Of a stretch of 64,000 nt of DNA, positions 47,982-57,321 are shown one piece after another; position 1 is the stretch's first letter, and the number at the start of each line of letters is the position of its first letter. The position numbers and the translations under genes are program-made. Source of the stretch: Nocardioides sambongensis (lineage in GTDB: Bacteria > Actinomycetota > Actinomycetes > Propionibacteriales > Nocardioidaceae). The stretch lies in NCBI RefSeq assembly GCF_006494815.1, contig NZ_CP041091.1:1-64000 (forward strand), in the 5' to 3' direction. The notes beneath the pieces were generated by a model that did not search any database, was not told the origin of the DNA, and worked only from the letters and a program-made list of their open reading frames with translations.

Positions 47982-48236
47982 ATGATCGGTTTCCTCGTCG
48001 CCGGGCTCATCATCGGAGCGCTGGCGCGCCTGTTCAAGTCGGGCAAGCAGGACCTGAGCCTGCTGGCCACCCTCGGGCTCGGGCTGCTCGGCTCGCTGAT
48101 CGGCGGCACCATCGCCTGGCTGATCGGCACCGGCAGCATCTGGGAGCTCAACGTGCTCGGGTTCGTGCTCGCGGTCGTCGCAGCGGTGCTGCTGATCGGA
48201 GTGGTCGAGGGCGCCACCAGCGGCCGGCGCCGCTGA
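47982..48236 (+). CDS. GlsB/YeaQ/YmgE family stress-response membrane protein
   Basis: The 84-residue protein consists of three hydrophobic segments: 'IGFLVAGLIIGALARLFKSG', 'LLATLGLGLLGSLIGGTIAWLIG' and 'LGFVLAVVAAVLLIGVVEG'. The GLxxGxLA-type glycines and 'GLGLLGSLIGG' are typical of transglycosylase-associated/GlsB proteins. In other bacteria the family is linked to general stress. It is a single gene, convergent with fumC. Confidence 0.9.
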   Translation: MIGFLVAGLIIGALARLFKSGKQDLSLLATLGLGLLGSLIGGTIAWLIGTGSIWELNVLGFVLAVVAAVLLIGVVEGATSGRRR

Positions 48237-48258
48237 GCCAAGAACCCGAGCGAGCCGC

Positions 48259-49649
48259 TCAGCGGCCGGTCATCGACTCCACGTCGAGCGCCGCGTCCAG
48301 CTGCTCCTCGGTGAGCTCGCCGCGCTCGACGTACCCCATCGCGATGACCGTCTCGCGGATGGTGGCGCCGTCGGCGAGCGCCTTCTTGGCGATCTTGGCG
48401 GCGGCCTCGTAGCCGATGTGCCGGTTCAGCGGGGTGACCACGGAGGGGGAGGACTCGGCGTAGCGGCGCAGCCGGTCGGTGTCGGCGGTGATGCCGTCCA
48501 CGCAGCGCTGCGCCAGGGTGCGCATCGCGGCGGCGAGCAGGCGGACCGACTCCAGCACGTTGCGCGCGATCACCGGCATCGCGACGTTCAGCTCGAAGGC
48601 GCCGCTCGCGCCGGCGGCGGTGACCGTCGCGTCGTTGCCGATCACCTGCATGCAGACCATCACGGTGGCCTCGGGGAGCACCGGATTCACCTTGCCGGGC
48701 ATGATCGAGGAGCCGGGCTGCAGGTCGGGCAGGTGGATCTCGGCGAGGCCGGTGGTCGGCCCGGACCCCATCCAGCGCAGGTCGTTGCAGATCTTGGTGA
48801 GGCCGACGGCGAGGGTGCGCAGCACCCCGCTGAGCTCGACCAGGGAGTCGCGGGTGCCCTGGGCCTCGAAGTGGTTGCGCGCCTCGGTGAACGGCTGCCC
48901 GGCCGCGGAGGCCAGCGCCTCGATCGCCGCGGCGGCGAAGCCGTCCGGGGTGTTGATGCCGGTGCCCACCGCGGTGCCCCCAGCGGCAGCTCGCGCACCC
49001 GCGGCAGCACCGCCTCCAGCCGCTCGGCCGCGTAGCGCACGGTGGCCGCGTAGCCGCCGAACTCCTGGCCGAGCATCACCGGGGTGGCGTCCATCAGGTG
49101 CGTGCGACCGGACTTCACCGCGGTCGCGAACTCCGCCGCCTTCGCCTCCAACGACGTCGCCAGTACGTCGACCGCGGGCAGCAGGTCGTCCGCCACGGCC
49201 GTGGCCGCGGCCACGTGGATCGCGGTCGGGAAGGTGTCGTTGCTGGACTGGCTGGCGTTCACGTGGTCGTTGGGGTGCACCTCGGTGCCGGCCCGCGCGG
49301 CCAGCGAGGCGATCACCTCGTTGGCGTTCATGTTCGAGCTGGTGCCCGATCCGGTCTGGAAGACGTCGATCGGGAACTGGTCGTCGTGCGCGCCGGCGGC
49401 GACCTCCTCGGCCGCGGTCAGGATCGCCTCGGCCTGTTCGGCCGAGAGCACGCCGAGCGACCGGTTCGCCGCGGCCGCGGCGGCTTTCACCCGGCCGAGG
49501 GCGTGGATCAGGGCGGGTTCGATCGGGGTGCCGCTGATCGGGAAGTTCTCCACCGCGCGCTGCGTCTGCGCCCGCCACAGCGCGTCGGCGGGCACCCGGA
49601 CCTCACCCATGGAGTCGTGCTCGATGCGGAAATCGCTGGAATCGCTCAC
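48259..49649 (-). CDS. fumC: Fumarate hydratase class II, with one-base frameshift
   Basis: This is the iron-independent fumarase of the TCA cycle (fumarate + water to malate), 463 residues when repaired. N-terminal motifs are '[33 protein letters not shown]', '[15 protein letters not shown]' and '[21 protein letters not shown]'; the fumarase/lyase signature '[16 protein letters not shown]' lies in the C-terminal part. One base is missing in the CCCCC run at 48977-48981 (GGGGG on the coding strand), after 'VRELPLG'. Length is 3n-1. A second, unrelated class I fumarase is encoded 4 kb away. Its likely transcript is single. Confidence 0.96.
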
Positions 49650-49693
49650 GCCTCCACCTTAGGACCCGCGACACCACCTGCCCGTGCGGTCTC

Positions 49694-50641
49694 CTAGGTC
49701 GCCAGCAGCTCCATGCCCACCGGGTCGACCGACCGGGTCGAAGCGCGGACCACCACGGCGGCGCGGTGGGCGCTGCGGTCCAGTCCCACGAAGGAGCGCC
49801 AGCCGCCGGTGCCGCCGTTGTGCCAGGTGATCTCCCGGCCACGCACGCTGCTGGTGATCCAGCCGTCGCCGATCCGGACCCCCGATCCCACGAACGGTGC
49901 CCGCGGCTCGAGCGCCTCGATTCCGGGGGCGCGACCCTCGAGCAACGCGGCGGCGAACGACGCCAGATCAGTGAGCGTCGAACGGATCCCGCCGGCCGGC
50001 CCGAGACCCTCGCCGGTCCACGCCTGCGCGGGCCGGCCGCTCCGGGTGGCACCGGCCACCGCGCTGTCGGAGAGGTCGGCGGGGGTGGCGGGCACGTACC
50101 AGCTGTCCAGGCCCAGGGGAGCGGCGAGCCGTTCGCGCACCAGCTCCGCATAGGGCATCGCGACGGCCGCGGCGACGGCGTGTCCCAGCAGCTCGAAGCC
50201 GAGGTTGGAGTACGCCGGCTTCGGGCGTCCCACCGACGTCTCCCGGGTCTGCTCCAGCAGCTCGTCGAGCGTGTCGCCGTACGGGTTCTCCTGGTGGCGC
50301 CACATCCGCCAGGTGCGGCCGAGCATCCCGGGCATCACCGGCAGCCGGGGAAGGCCGGAACGGTGTCCGGCCAGGGACTCCAGCGTGACCGCGCCGGCGG
50401 CGCAGTCCGACAGCGGGAGGTGGTCGCGGAGCAGGTCGCCGGGACGCACCTCCCCGCGGTTCACCGCATCGCGGTAGAGCACGGCGGTGACGCCCTTGGA
50501 GATCGAGCCGATCTCGACATCCCCGTCGGCCGGAAGCAGCCGGCTGGCGACGTCGGTGCCGTCGCGGTCGATCGACGCGACGCCCCAGGTGGTCTCGCCC
50601 AGCGAGGCGCCGACCCGGCTGGTGAGCAGTGCCGAGGTCAT
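49694..50641 (-). CDS. Serine hydrolase of the beta-lactamase/D-Ala-D-Ala carboxypeptidase family
   Basis: The 315-residue protein has no signal peptide, so it is probably cytoplasmic. Active-site motifs are SISK near residue 47 (SxxK), 'PAYSNLGFELLGHAV' near 144 (YxN) and 'HNGGTGG' near 271 (third motif in place of KTG). This is the usual class C-like esterase/carboxypeptidase pattern. Substrate is unknown. The start ATG at 50641 gives MTSALLTSRVGASLG; the longer frame is noncoding. It shares a strand with the zinc-ribbon gene, 7 bases downstream of it. Confidence 0.88.
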   Translation of the reverse strand: MTSALLTSRVGASLGETTWGVASIDRDGTDVASRLLPADGDVEIGSISKGVTAVLYRDAVNRGEVRPGDLLRDHLPLSDCAAGAVTLESLAGHRSGLPRLPVMPGMLGRTWRMWRHQENPYGDTLDELLEQTRETSVGRPKPAYSNLGFELLGHAVAAAVAMPYAELVRERLAAPLGLDSWYVPATPADLSDSAVAGATRSGRPAQAWTGEGLGPAGGIRSTLTDLASFAAALLEGRAPGIEALEPRAPFVGSGVRIGDGWITSSVRGREITWHNGGTGGWRSFVGLDRSAHRAAVVVRASTRSVDPVGMELLAT

Positions 50642-50648
50642 CGTCGGT

Positions 50649-50954
50649 TCAGTCGAAGAGCTCGCTGAGCCAGGACTCCCGCTTGCGCTTCTTGTAGTAC
50701 TTCTGGTCGTACTTGGCGCCCTGGTCGTAGTACCGGTCGTCCCGGCGGCGGTCGTCGTACCGCTCATAGCCCTGCTGGGGCGCGGGAGCGGGTGCGGGGG
50801 CCGCGGGCGGCTGCTCGAGCTGCACGGAGCGCTCGATGATCTTGTCCAGCTCGCCGCGGTCGAGCCACACGCCGCGGCACTGGGGGCAGTAGTCGATCTC
50901 GATCCCGCTCCGCTCGCTCATCACCAGCGTGGTCTCGTCGGTCGGGCAGCGCAT
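50649..50954 (-). CDS. zf-TFIIB zinc-ribbon protein
   Basis: The 101-residue protein begins MRCPTDETTLVMSERSGIEIDYCPQCRGVWLDRGELDKII, a perfect zf-TFIIB (PF13453) zinc ribbon with CxxD...CPxCxGxWLDxGEL. A Pro/Ala linker and a very charged Tyr/Arg/Lys-rich tail ('YYDQGAKYDQKYYKKRKRESWLSELFD') follow. It probably binds nucleic acid or another protein; function unknown. It is likely co-transcribed with the hydrolase gene downstream. Confidence 0.9.
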   Translation of the reverse strand: MRCPTDETTLVMSERSGIEIDYCPQCRGVWLDRGELDKIIERSVQLEQPPAAPAPAPAPQQGYERYDDRRRDDRYYDQGAKYDQKYYKKRKRESWLSELFD

Positions 50955-51059
50955 CTTTCCTCCGTCGTCGGTGGGCGTTCAGGGGGTCCAACGACCCAGG
51001 ATCCGGCGTCGTTCCCGGACACCCGGCCACCGGGGGCGCGGAGCGTGGAAGATGTGACC

Positions 51060-52052
51060 GTGGACACACAGGACGGCACCGACGCGCGTGCGCTCGAGGT
51101 CCGGCAGGACGCGGCCAACGACCGGCTGATCTACGGATGCATGGGGTTGGGCGGCGCCGGCGGCGACCCCGGCTACGACGCGTCCGACCTCGCGCAGGCC
51201 GAGGCGGCGGTCCTCGCGGCGCTGGAGGTCGGGATCACCCGCTTCGACCACGCCGACATCTACCGGGGTGGCTCCGCGGAGGCCGTGTTCGGCGAGGTCC
51301 TGCGCCGGGCGCCCGACGTGCGCGACCTGATCGAGATCCAGAGCAAGGTGGGGATCCGGCCCGGCCGGGACGGCGGGATCCAGCACTACGACCTCAGCGG
51401 GACGGCGATCCGCGACGGTGTCCACGGCAGCCTCGAGCGGCTCGGCGTGGACCGCCTGGACGTGCTGCTGCTGCACCGACCCGACCCGCTGGCGGAGCCG
51501 GCGGAGGTGGCCGCCGCCCTCGCCGGGCTGCGCGGCGAGGGTCTGGTCGACAGGATCGGGGTCTCCAACTGCTCCGCGGCGCAGATCCTCCACCTGCAGC
51601 AGGCGCTGGACGCGCCGCTGGTCGCCGACCAGCTGCAGCTCAGCCTGCACCGGCACGGCTTCGTGGACGCCGGGGTGCTGGTGAACCACCCCGAGGCGGT
51701 CGGGGTCGACTTCCCCCACGGGACGTTGGAGCACTGCGCAGCCGCGGGGATCGAGATCCAGGCGTGGGGAGCGCTGGCCGGCGGCCGCTACAGCGGCCGG
51801 CCGCCCGAGCAGCCGGCGGAGGCCGAGACGTCCCGGCTGGTGGCCGAGCAGGCGAGGCGGTACGGCGTCGCCGCGGAGTCGGTCGTGCTCGGCTGGTTGA
51901 TGCGCCACCCTGCCCGGATCAGCCCGGTCCTCGGCACCACCGACCCGGGCCGGATCCGGGCCTGCGGCGAGGCCGAGTCCGTGGCGGCCAGGATGACCCG
52001 ACCGGAGTGGTACGCCCTCTACACCGCCGCCCGGGGCCGACCGGTCCCCTGA
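51060..52052 (+). CDS. Aldo/keto reductase family protein
   Basis: About 330 residues of a (beta/alpha)8 NADPH-dependent oxidoreductase resembling the YdhF/COG4989 group: 'LIYGCMGLGGAGGDPGYDASDLAQAEAAVLAALEVGITRFDHADIYRGG' holds the conserved Asp and Tyr of the tetrad (D-x-A-D-I-Y), 'RLGVDRLDVLLLHRPDPLAEPAEVAAAL' the His, and 'RIGVSNCSAAQI' the NADPH-side motif. 'ISPVLGTTDPGRI' is the C-terminal cofactor motif. Start codon is uncertain among GTG 51045, 51054 and 51060; the last has GGAAGA at good spacing. The DUF429-RelA/SpoT gene follows after 44 bp on the same strand. Confidence 0.9.
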   Translation: MDTQDGTDARALEVRQDAANDRLIYGCMGLGGAGGDPGYDASDLAQAEAAVLAALEVGITRFDHADIYRGGSAEAVFGEVLRRAPDVRDLIEIQSKVGIRPGRDGGIQHYDLSGTAIRDGVHGSLERLGVDRLDVLLLHRPDPLAEPAEVAAALAGLRGEGLVDRIGVSNCSAAQILHLQQALDAPLVADQLQLSLHRHGFVDAGVLVNHPEAVGVDFPHGTLEHCAAAGIEIQAWGALAGGRYSGRPPEQPAEAETSRLVAEQARRYGVAAESVVLGWLMRHPARISPVLGTTDPGRIRACGEAESVAARMTRPEWYALYTAARGRPVP

Positions 52053-52096
52053 CGCCGCACCGGCACGGGCCACCGCAGGGGTGAGAGGCTTCGGGC

Positions 52097-53844
52097 ATGC
52101 ACTTCGTGGGAGTCGACCTGGCGTGGGGCGAACGACGGCCGACCGGCGTCGCGGTCCTCGACGACCGCGGCCGGCTGGTGCACGTGGCCTCGGTGGGCAC
52201 CGACGACGAGATCGTGGACGACCTGGCGCCGTACGTCGACGGGCCGTGCCTGGTCGCCTTCGACGCGCCGCTGATCGTGCGCAACCCCACCGGCAACCGG
52301 CCGGCCGAGGCGCTGCTCAACAAGGACTTCGCCCGCTTCGACGCCGGCGCGCACCCCAGCAACACCGGCAAGCCGGAGTTCCGCGATCGCCCCCGCGGCG
52401 CGCGGCTGGTCCGGCGGCTGGGCCTGGACATGAACCCGCGCTCGGGGCGGGCCCGGCGTGCGATCGAGGTCTACCCGCACCCGGCGATGGTGGTGCTCTT
52501 CCGGCTGGGGCGGACCCTCAAGTACAAGAACAAGTCCGGCCGCGACCTGGAGCAGCTGCGCGGTGAGCTGGTCATGCTGCTGGGCCTGGTCGAAGGGCTT
52601 GCCGGCGCCGACCCGTCGCTGCAGGTGGACGGCGAGGGGAGCGCCTGGCGGACGCTGCGGACCGCGGTCGAGACGGCCACCCGCAAGGTCGACCTGCGCA
52701 GGGTCGAGGACCAGGTGGACGCGGTGGTCTGCGCCTACGTCGCCCTGTTCGCCGACCGGCGTCCGGAGGCGACCACGATCTACGGGGACCTGGACACCGG
52801 CTACATCGTCACGCCCACCCTGCCGCCGGACGTCACCCCCACGCCGCGGGGTCGCGAGCCCGGCGGGGCGGGCGACCCCGGTGCCGCCGTCCGGGCCTAC
52901 GCAGGCGTGCACGACGAGCTGGAGCGGGGCGCCGAGCAGTGCGTCCGGCTGCTCACCGCCGTGCTCGACGACGCCGGCATCAACTACCTCACCGTCGCCG
53001 GCCGGGCCAAGGCGGTCGCCTCGTTCGCCGCGAAGGCGGCTCGCCGGGAGGCCGGGGTGCTCACCTACCCCGACCCGTTGCGCGACATCACCGACCAGAT
53101 CGGCCTGCGCGTGATCACCTACGTGCACCGCGACGTGCAGGCGGTCGCCGACCTCCTCGCCGACCAGGCCGAGGTGCTCGACGACCGCGACCTCGGGCGG
53201 GAGACGGCCAGCGAGGGGCGCTTCGGCTACGCCAGCCGGCACCTGCTGCTCGAGCTCGACCCGAGCCGGGTGGACGGTCCGCTGGAGCCGGTCCTGCTCG
53301 GGAAGCCGGTCCAGGTGCAGATCCGGACGGTGCTGCAGCACGCCTGGGCCGAGTTCGAGCACGACATCCGCTACAAGGGCACCATCCCGACCGAGCAGGC
53401 CGCGGACTTCGACCGCCGCTTCACCCTCGCCGCCGGGCTGCTCGAGCTCGCCGACCGTGAGTTCTCCTCGATCCGTGACCGGATCCAGGAGCAGGGGGTG
53501 GAGCCGGCCGCGGACGACGACCCGCGGCTCACCCCCGCGAGCTCGCCGCGTTCCTGGCCGGGCAGTACGCCGACGCCGGCTGGTCACGCACCGACCACTA
53601 CCAGTGGATCGCGCGGGTCGTGCTGGAGCTCGGCATCGGCTCGCTCGCCGAGCTGGGGGAGACGCTGCGTGCCGTGGACACCGACACCCTCATGGAGCGG
53701 ATGGACTACCGCTACCCGCCCGGCGCCGTACGGCGTCTGGACGACGCGTTGCTGTGGGCCTACGGAGAGGCCTACGTCGACCTGCACGCCAACGCCGAGC
53801 GGGTTCCCGCGCTGCGGGCCAGGCTGGCGAAGATGCGCGGCTGA
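52097..53844 (+). CDS. DUF429 (RNase H-fold) - RelA/SpoT synthetase fusion, with one-base frameshift near the C-terminus
   Basis: Residues 1-240 are DUF429, a predicted RNase H-like nuclease domain: 'MHFVGVDLAWGERRPTGVAVLDD' (first Asp), 'LVAFDAPLIVRNPTGNRPAEALL', 'AIEVYPHPAMVVLF' (Glu) and 'VEDQVDAVVCAYVALF' (Asp). A Pro/Gly linker (about 240-265) leads without a stop to a RelA/SpoT domain: 'GRAKAVASFAAKAARR' (RxKxxxSxxxK), 'ITDQIGLRVITYV', 'FGYASRHLLLEL', then 'VQVQIRTVLQHAWAEFEHDIRYKG'. The catalytic Glu of E-x-Q-I-R-T is Gln here. After 'DDDPRLTP' one C is missing (CCCCC at 53532-53536); the true C-terminus is 'ELAAFLAGQYADAGWSRTDHYQWIARVVLELGI...LRARLAKMRG'. Repaired length is 582 residues. 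An internal GTG at 52907 lacks a ribosome-binding site, and no frame offers a stop between the domains. A convergent terminator follows. Confidence 0.88.
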
Positions 53845-53859
53845 GCGTGTATCCAGGTT

Positions 53860-53917
53860 GAGCCCGGCACCCCGATCGGGCCGGGGCCGGCAGGCTGGGC
53901 CCGGCCCGGACTCGGGC

Positions 53918-53919
<2 letters not shown>
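53860..53919. terminator. Nested bidirectional terminator between the fusion gene and fumarase I
   Basis: Outer arms GAGCCCG (53860-53866) and CGGGCTC (53913-53919) enclose inner perfect arms CGGGCCGGG (53877-53885) and CCCGGCCCG (53900-53908). The outer arm overlaps the fumarase stop. It suits convergent transcripts. Confidence 0.7.
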
Positions 53920-55609
<1,690 letters not shown>

Positions 55610-55624
55610 GGCCAGCAGGGTACG

Positions 55625-55663
55625 CCGGGCGCGGCGCCGGAGCCGCACCGGCGCCGCGCCCGG
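55625..55663 (-). other. 16-bp perfect stem-loop in the class I fumarase leader
   Basis: CCGGGCGCGGCGCCGG (55625-55640) pairs perfectly with CCGGCGCCGCGCCCGG (55648-55663) around a 7-base loop. It lies 15 bases upstream of the GTG, so in mRNA it could terminate transcription early or block ribosome binding. It may also be a DNA-level operator. Confidence 0.6.
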
Positions 55664-55704
55664 ACGTCTGGGCGGTGCGGCGCCCGGACGTCTGGGCGGT
55701 GCGG
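55657..55704. repeat. Two tandem 24-bp repeats, each with an 18-bp palindrome
   Basis: A 24-bp unit occurs twice without change (55657-55680, 55681-55704). Each contains the near-palindrome CGCCCGGACGTCTGGGCG. A degenerate third copy, GGCCGAACGTCTCGGC-like, lies at about 55718-55733 just before the ECF promoter. All are in the region between divergent fumarase I and the decarboxylase-sigma genes, so they look like operator sites. Confidence 0.65.
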
Positions 55705-55737
55705 CGTCGGTGCGCGGGCCGAACGTCTCGGCGGACC

Positions 55738-55764
55738 TGTCACAGACCGGGGGCGTGCGGTGTC
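55738..55764 (+). promoter_or_regulatory. ECF41-type promoter TGTCACA-N16-TGTC
   Basis: TGTCACA (55738-55744) and TGTC (55761-55764) are spaced by 16 bases, 42 bp before the carboxymuconolactone decarboxylase ATG. From established knowledge, ECF41 sigma factors recognise a TGTCACA -35 and CGTC -10; this -35 is a full match and the -10 differs by one base. The sigma gene is the next one, so this is a plausible autoregulated promoter. Confidence 0.7.
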
Positions 55765-55806
55765 TGAATGTCGAAACCGTCGTCAGACCCGACCAAGGAG
55801 AACGTC

Positions 55807-56400
55807 ATGACCGGCACCACCCGCATCCCCCCGGCTGAGATCACCGGCGTCAAGGGCGCCCTGATCAAGCGGTTCGCGAAGAGGACGCTCGGCCGGGTGC
55901 CGACGTCGATCGGGGTCTACTGGCACAACCCGAAGGTGCTGATGGGCCTCTCCGGCCTGGGCGCCAAGATCAAGCGGTTCGACCGCTGCGACGAGCAGCT
56001 CAAGTCGTTCGCGCACATGGCCGTCGCCTCGCAGGTCGGCTGCACCTGGTGCCTGGACTTCAACTACTTCGAGGCGCACAACAATGACCTCGACCTGGAC
56101 AAGGCCCGGGAGATCCCGCGGTGGCGGGAGTCGTCGGCGTTCAGCCCGCTCGAGCGCGAGGTACTGACCTACGCCGAGGCGATGACCGACACCGAGCCGA
56201 CCGTCACCGACGAGCTGGTGGAGAGCCTGCGCGCCCGGCTCGGCGACGCCGCCGTGGTCGAGCTGACCGCCGTGATCGCGTTCGCCAACTTCACCACCCG
56301 TGCCAACGTCGCGCTCGGCATCGAGTCGGACGGGTTCGCCGCCGCCTGTGGTCTGCGGCCCCTCGCGGACCGGCCGTCCGCCGTACGCTCGGACGCATGA
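55807..56400 (+). CDS. Carboxymuconolactone decarboxylase (AhpD-like) family protein
   Basis: The 197-residue all-helical protein has 'FAHMAVASQVGCTWCLDFNYFEAHNNDL', the CxxC (CTWC) and following acidic/His residues of the AhpD-like redox-active CMD fold. 'FSPLEREVLTYAEAMTDT' is the second conserved helix. The start ATG has AAGGAG 6 bases upstream. It overlaps the sigma gene by 4 bases (ATGA). In many genomes ECF41 sigma factors pair with a CMD, oxidoreductase or epimerase (COE) gene; this fits exactly. It probably acts in thiol-peroxide or quinone-like redox, substrate unknown. Confidence 0.93.
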   Translation: MTGTTRIPPAEITGVKGALIKRFAKRTLGRVPTSIGVYWHNPKVLMGLSGLGAKIKRFDRCDEQLKSFAHMAVASQVGCTWCLDFNYFEAHNNDLDLDKAREIPRWRESSAFSPLEREVLTYAEAMTDTEPTVTDELVESLRARLGDAAVVELTAVIAFANFTTRANVALGIESDGFAAACGLRPLADRPSAVRSDA

Positions 56401-57296
56401 GCGCGCTCGGGAGCAGCGACCCGTTCCTCGCCCACCGCAGCCTGCTGTTCACCGTCGGCTACGAGATCCTCGGCTCGGCCGCCGACGCCGAGGACGTGGT
56501 GCAGGAGACCTGGCTGCGGTGGGACGCCCTCGGTGCCGAGGCCCGCACCGAGGTGCGCGACCCCCGTGCCTACCTGGTGCGGGCGGTGACCCGGCAGGCG
56601 CTCAACCGGCTGCGCACCCTGGCACGCCGGCGCGAGGAGTACGTCGGGGAGTGGCTGCCCGAGCCGCTGCTGACCACCCCCGACGTGGCCGAGGACGTCG
56701 AGCTCGCGGAGAGCGTGTCGATGGCGATGCTGACCGTGCTGGAGACCCTCACCCCCGTCGAGCGGGCCGTCTTCGTGCTCCGCGAGGTCTTCGACGTCCC
56801 CTACGACGAGATCGCGGCCGCGGTGGAGAGGAGCCCGGCGGCGGTGCGCCAGATCGCGCACCGCTCGCGCTCCCACGTGGCGTCGCGGCGACCACGGGTC
56901 GAGGTCGACCGCAGCGTGCAGGACGCCGTGGTCGCCCGGTTTCAGGAGGCCCTGCTGGGCGGCGACCTGCAGGCGTTGCTCGACGTGCTGGCCCCCGACG
57001 TGGCGATGGTGGCCGACGGTGGCGGGATCGCCTCCGCGGTCCGGATCCCGCTGGAGGGGGCGGGCCTGGTCGGCAAGGTGCTGGCGGCCTTCTCCCGCAA
57101 GGCCCCGGCGGGCGCGGTGATCGCCCCGACCCGGGTCAACGGCGGCCCCGGCCTGCGGATCGACGTCGACGGGGTGTTGGACACCGCGATCAGCCTGGTC
57201 GTGGTGGACGGGCAGGTGGCGCGGATCTTCGCCGTACGGAACCCGGAGAAGCTCGAGCGGCTGGGCGCGGAGGTGGAGTTGAGCCGCCAGCGGTGA
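56397..57296 (+). CDS. ECF41-family RNA polymerase sigma factor (SigJ-like)
   Basis: This 299-residue sigma factor has region 2 'DPFLAHRSLLFTVGYEILGSAADAEDVVQETWLRW' and region 4 'TLTPVERAVFVLREVFDVPYDEIAAAVERSPAAVRQIAHRSRSHV'. A C-terminal SnoaL-like domain (about 185-299) includes 'FQEALLGGDLQALLDVLAPDVAMVADGGG'. ECF41 proteins use this domain in place of an anti-sigma factor. No anti-sigma gene is present here. It overlaps the CMD gene by 4 bases and has a matching promoter upstream, so it is probably autoregulated. Confidence 0.95.
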   Translation: MSALGSSDPFLAHRSLLFTVGYEILGSAADAEDVVQETWLRWDALGAEARTEVRDPRAYLVRAVTRQALNRLRTLARRREEYVGEWLPEPLLTTPDVAEDVELAESVSMAMLTVLETLTPVERAVFVLREVFDVPYDEIAAAVERSPAAVRQIAHRSRSHVASRRPRVEVDRSVQDAVVARFQEALLGGDLQALLDVLAPDVAMVADGGGIASAVRIPLEGAGLVGKVLAAFSRKAPAGAVIAPTRVNGGPGLRIDVDGVLDTAISLVVVDGQVARIFAVRNPEKLERLGAEVELSRQR

Positions 57297-57321
57297 GCGA
57301 CCGCCCCCGTAGGGTGGTCGC

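Noticed and set aside
52907..53844. Separate RelA/SpoT gene starting at the GTG at 52907
   Set aside because: No ribosome-binding site upstream and no stop for the DUF429 frame in any reading frame before it; a fusion is simpler.
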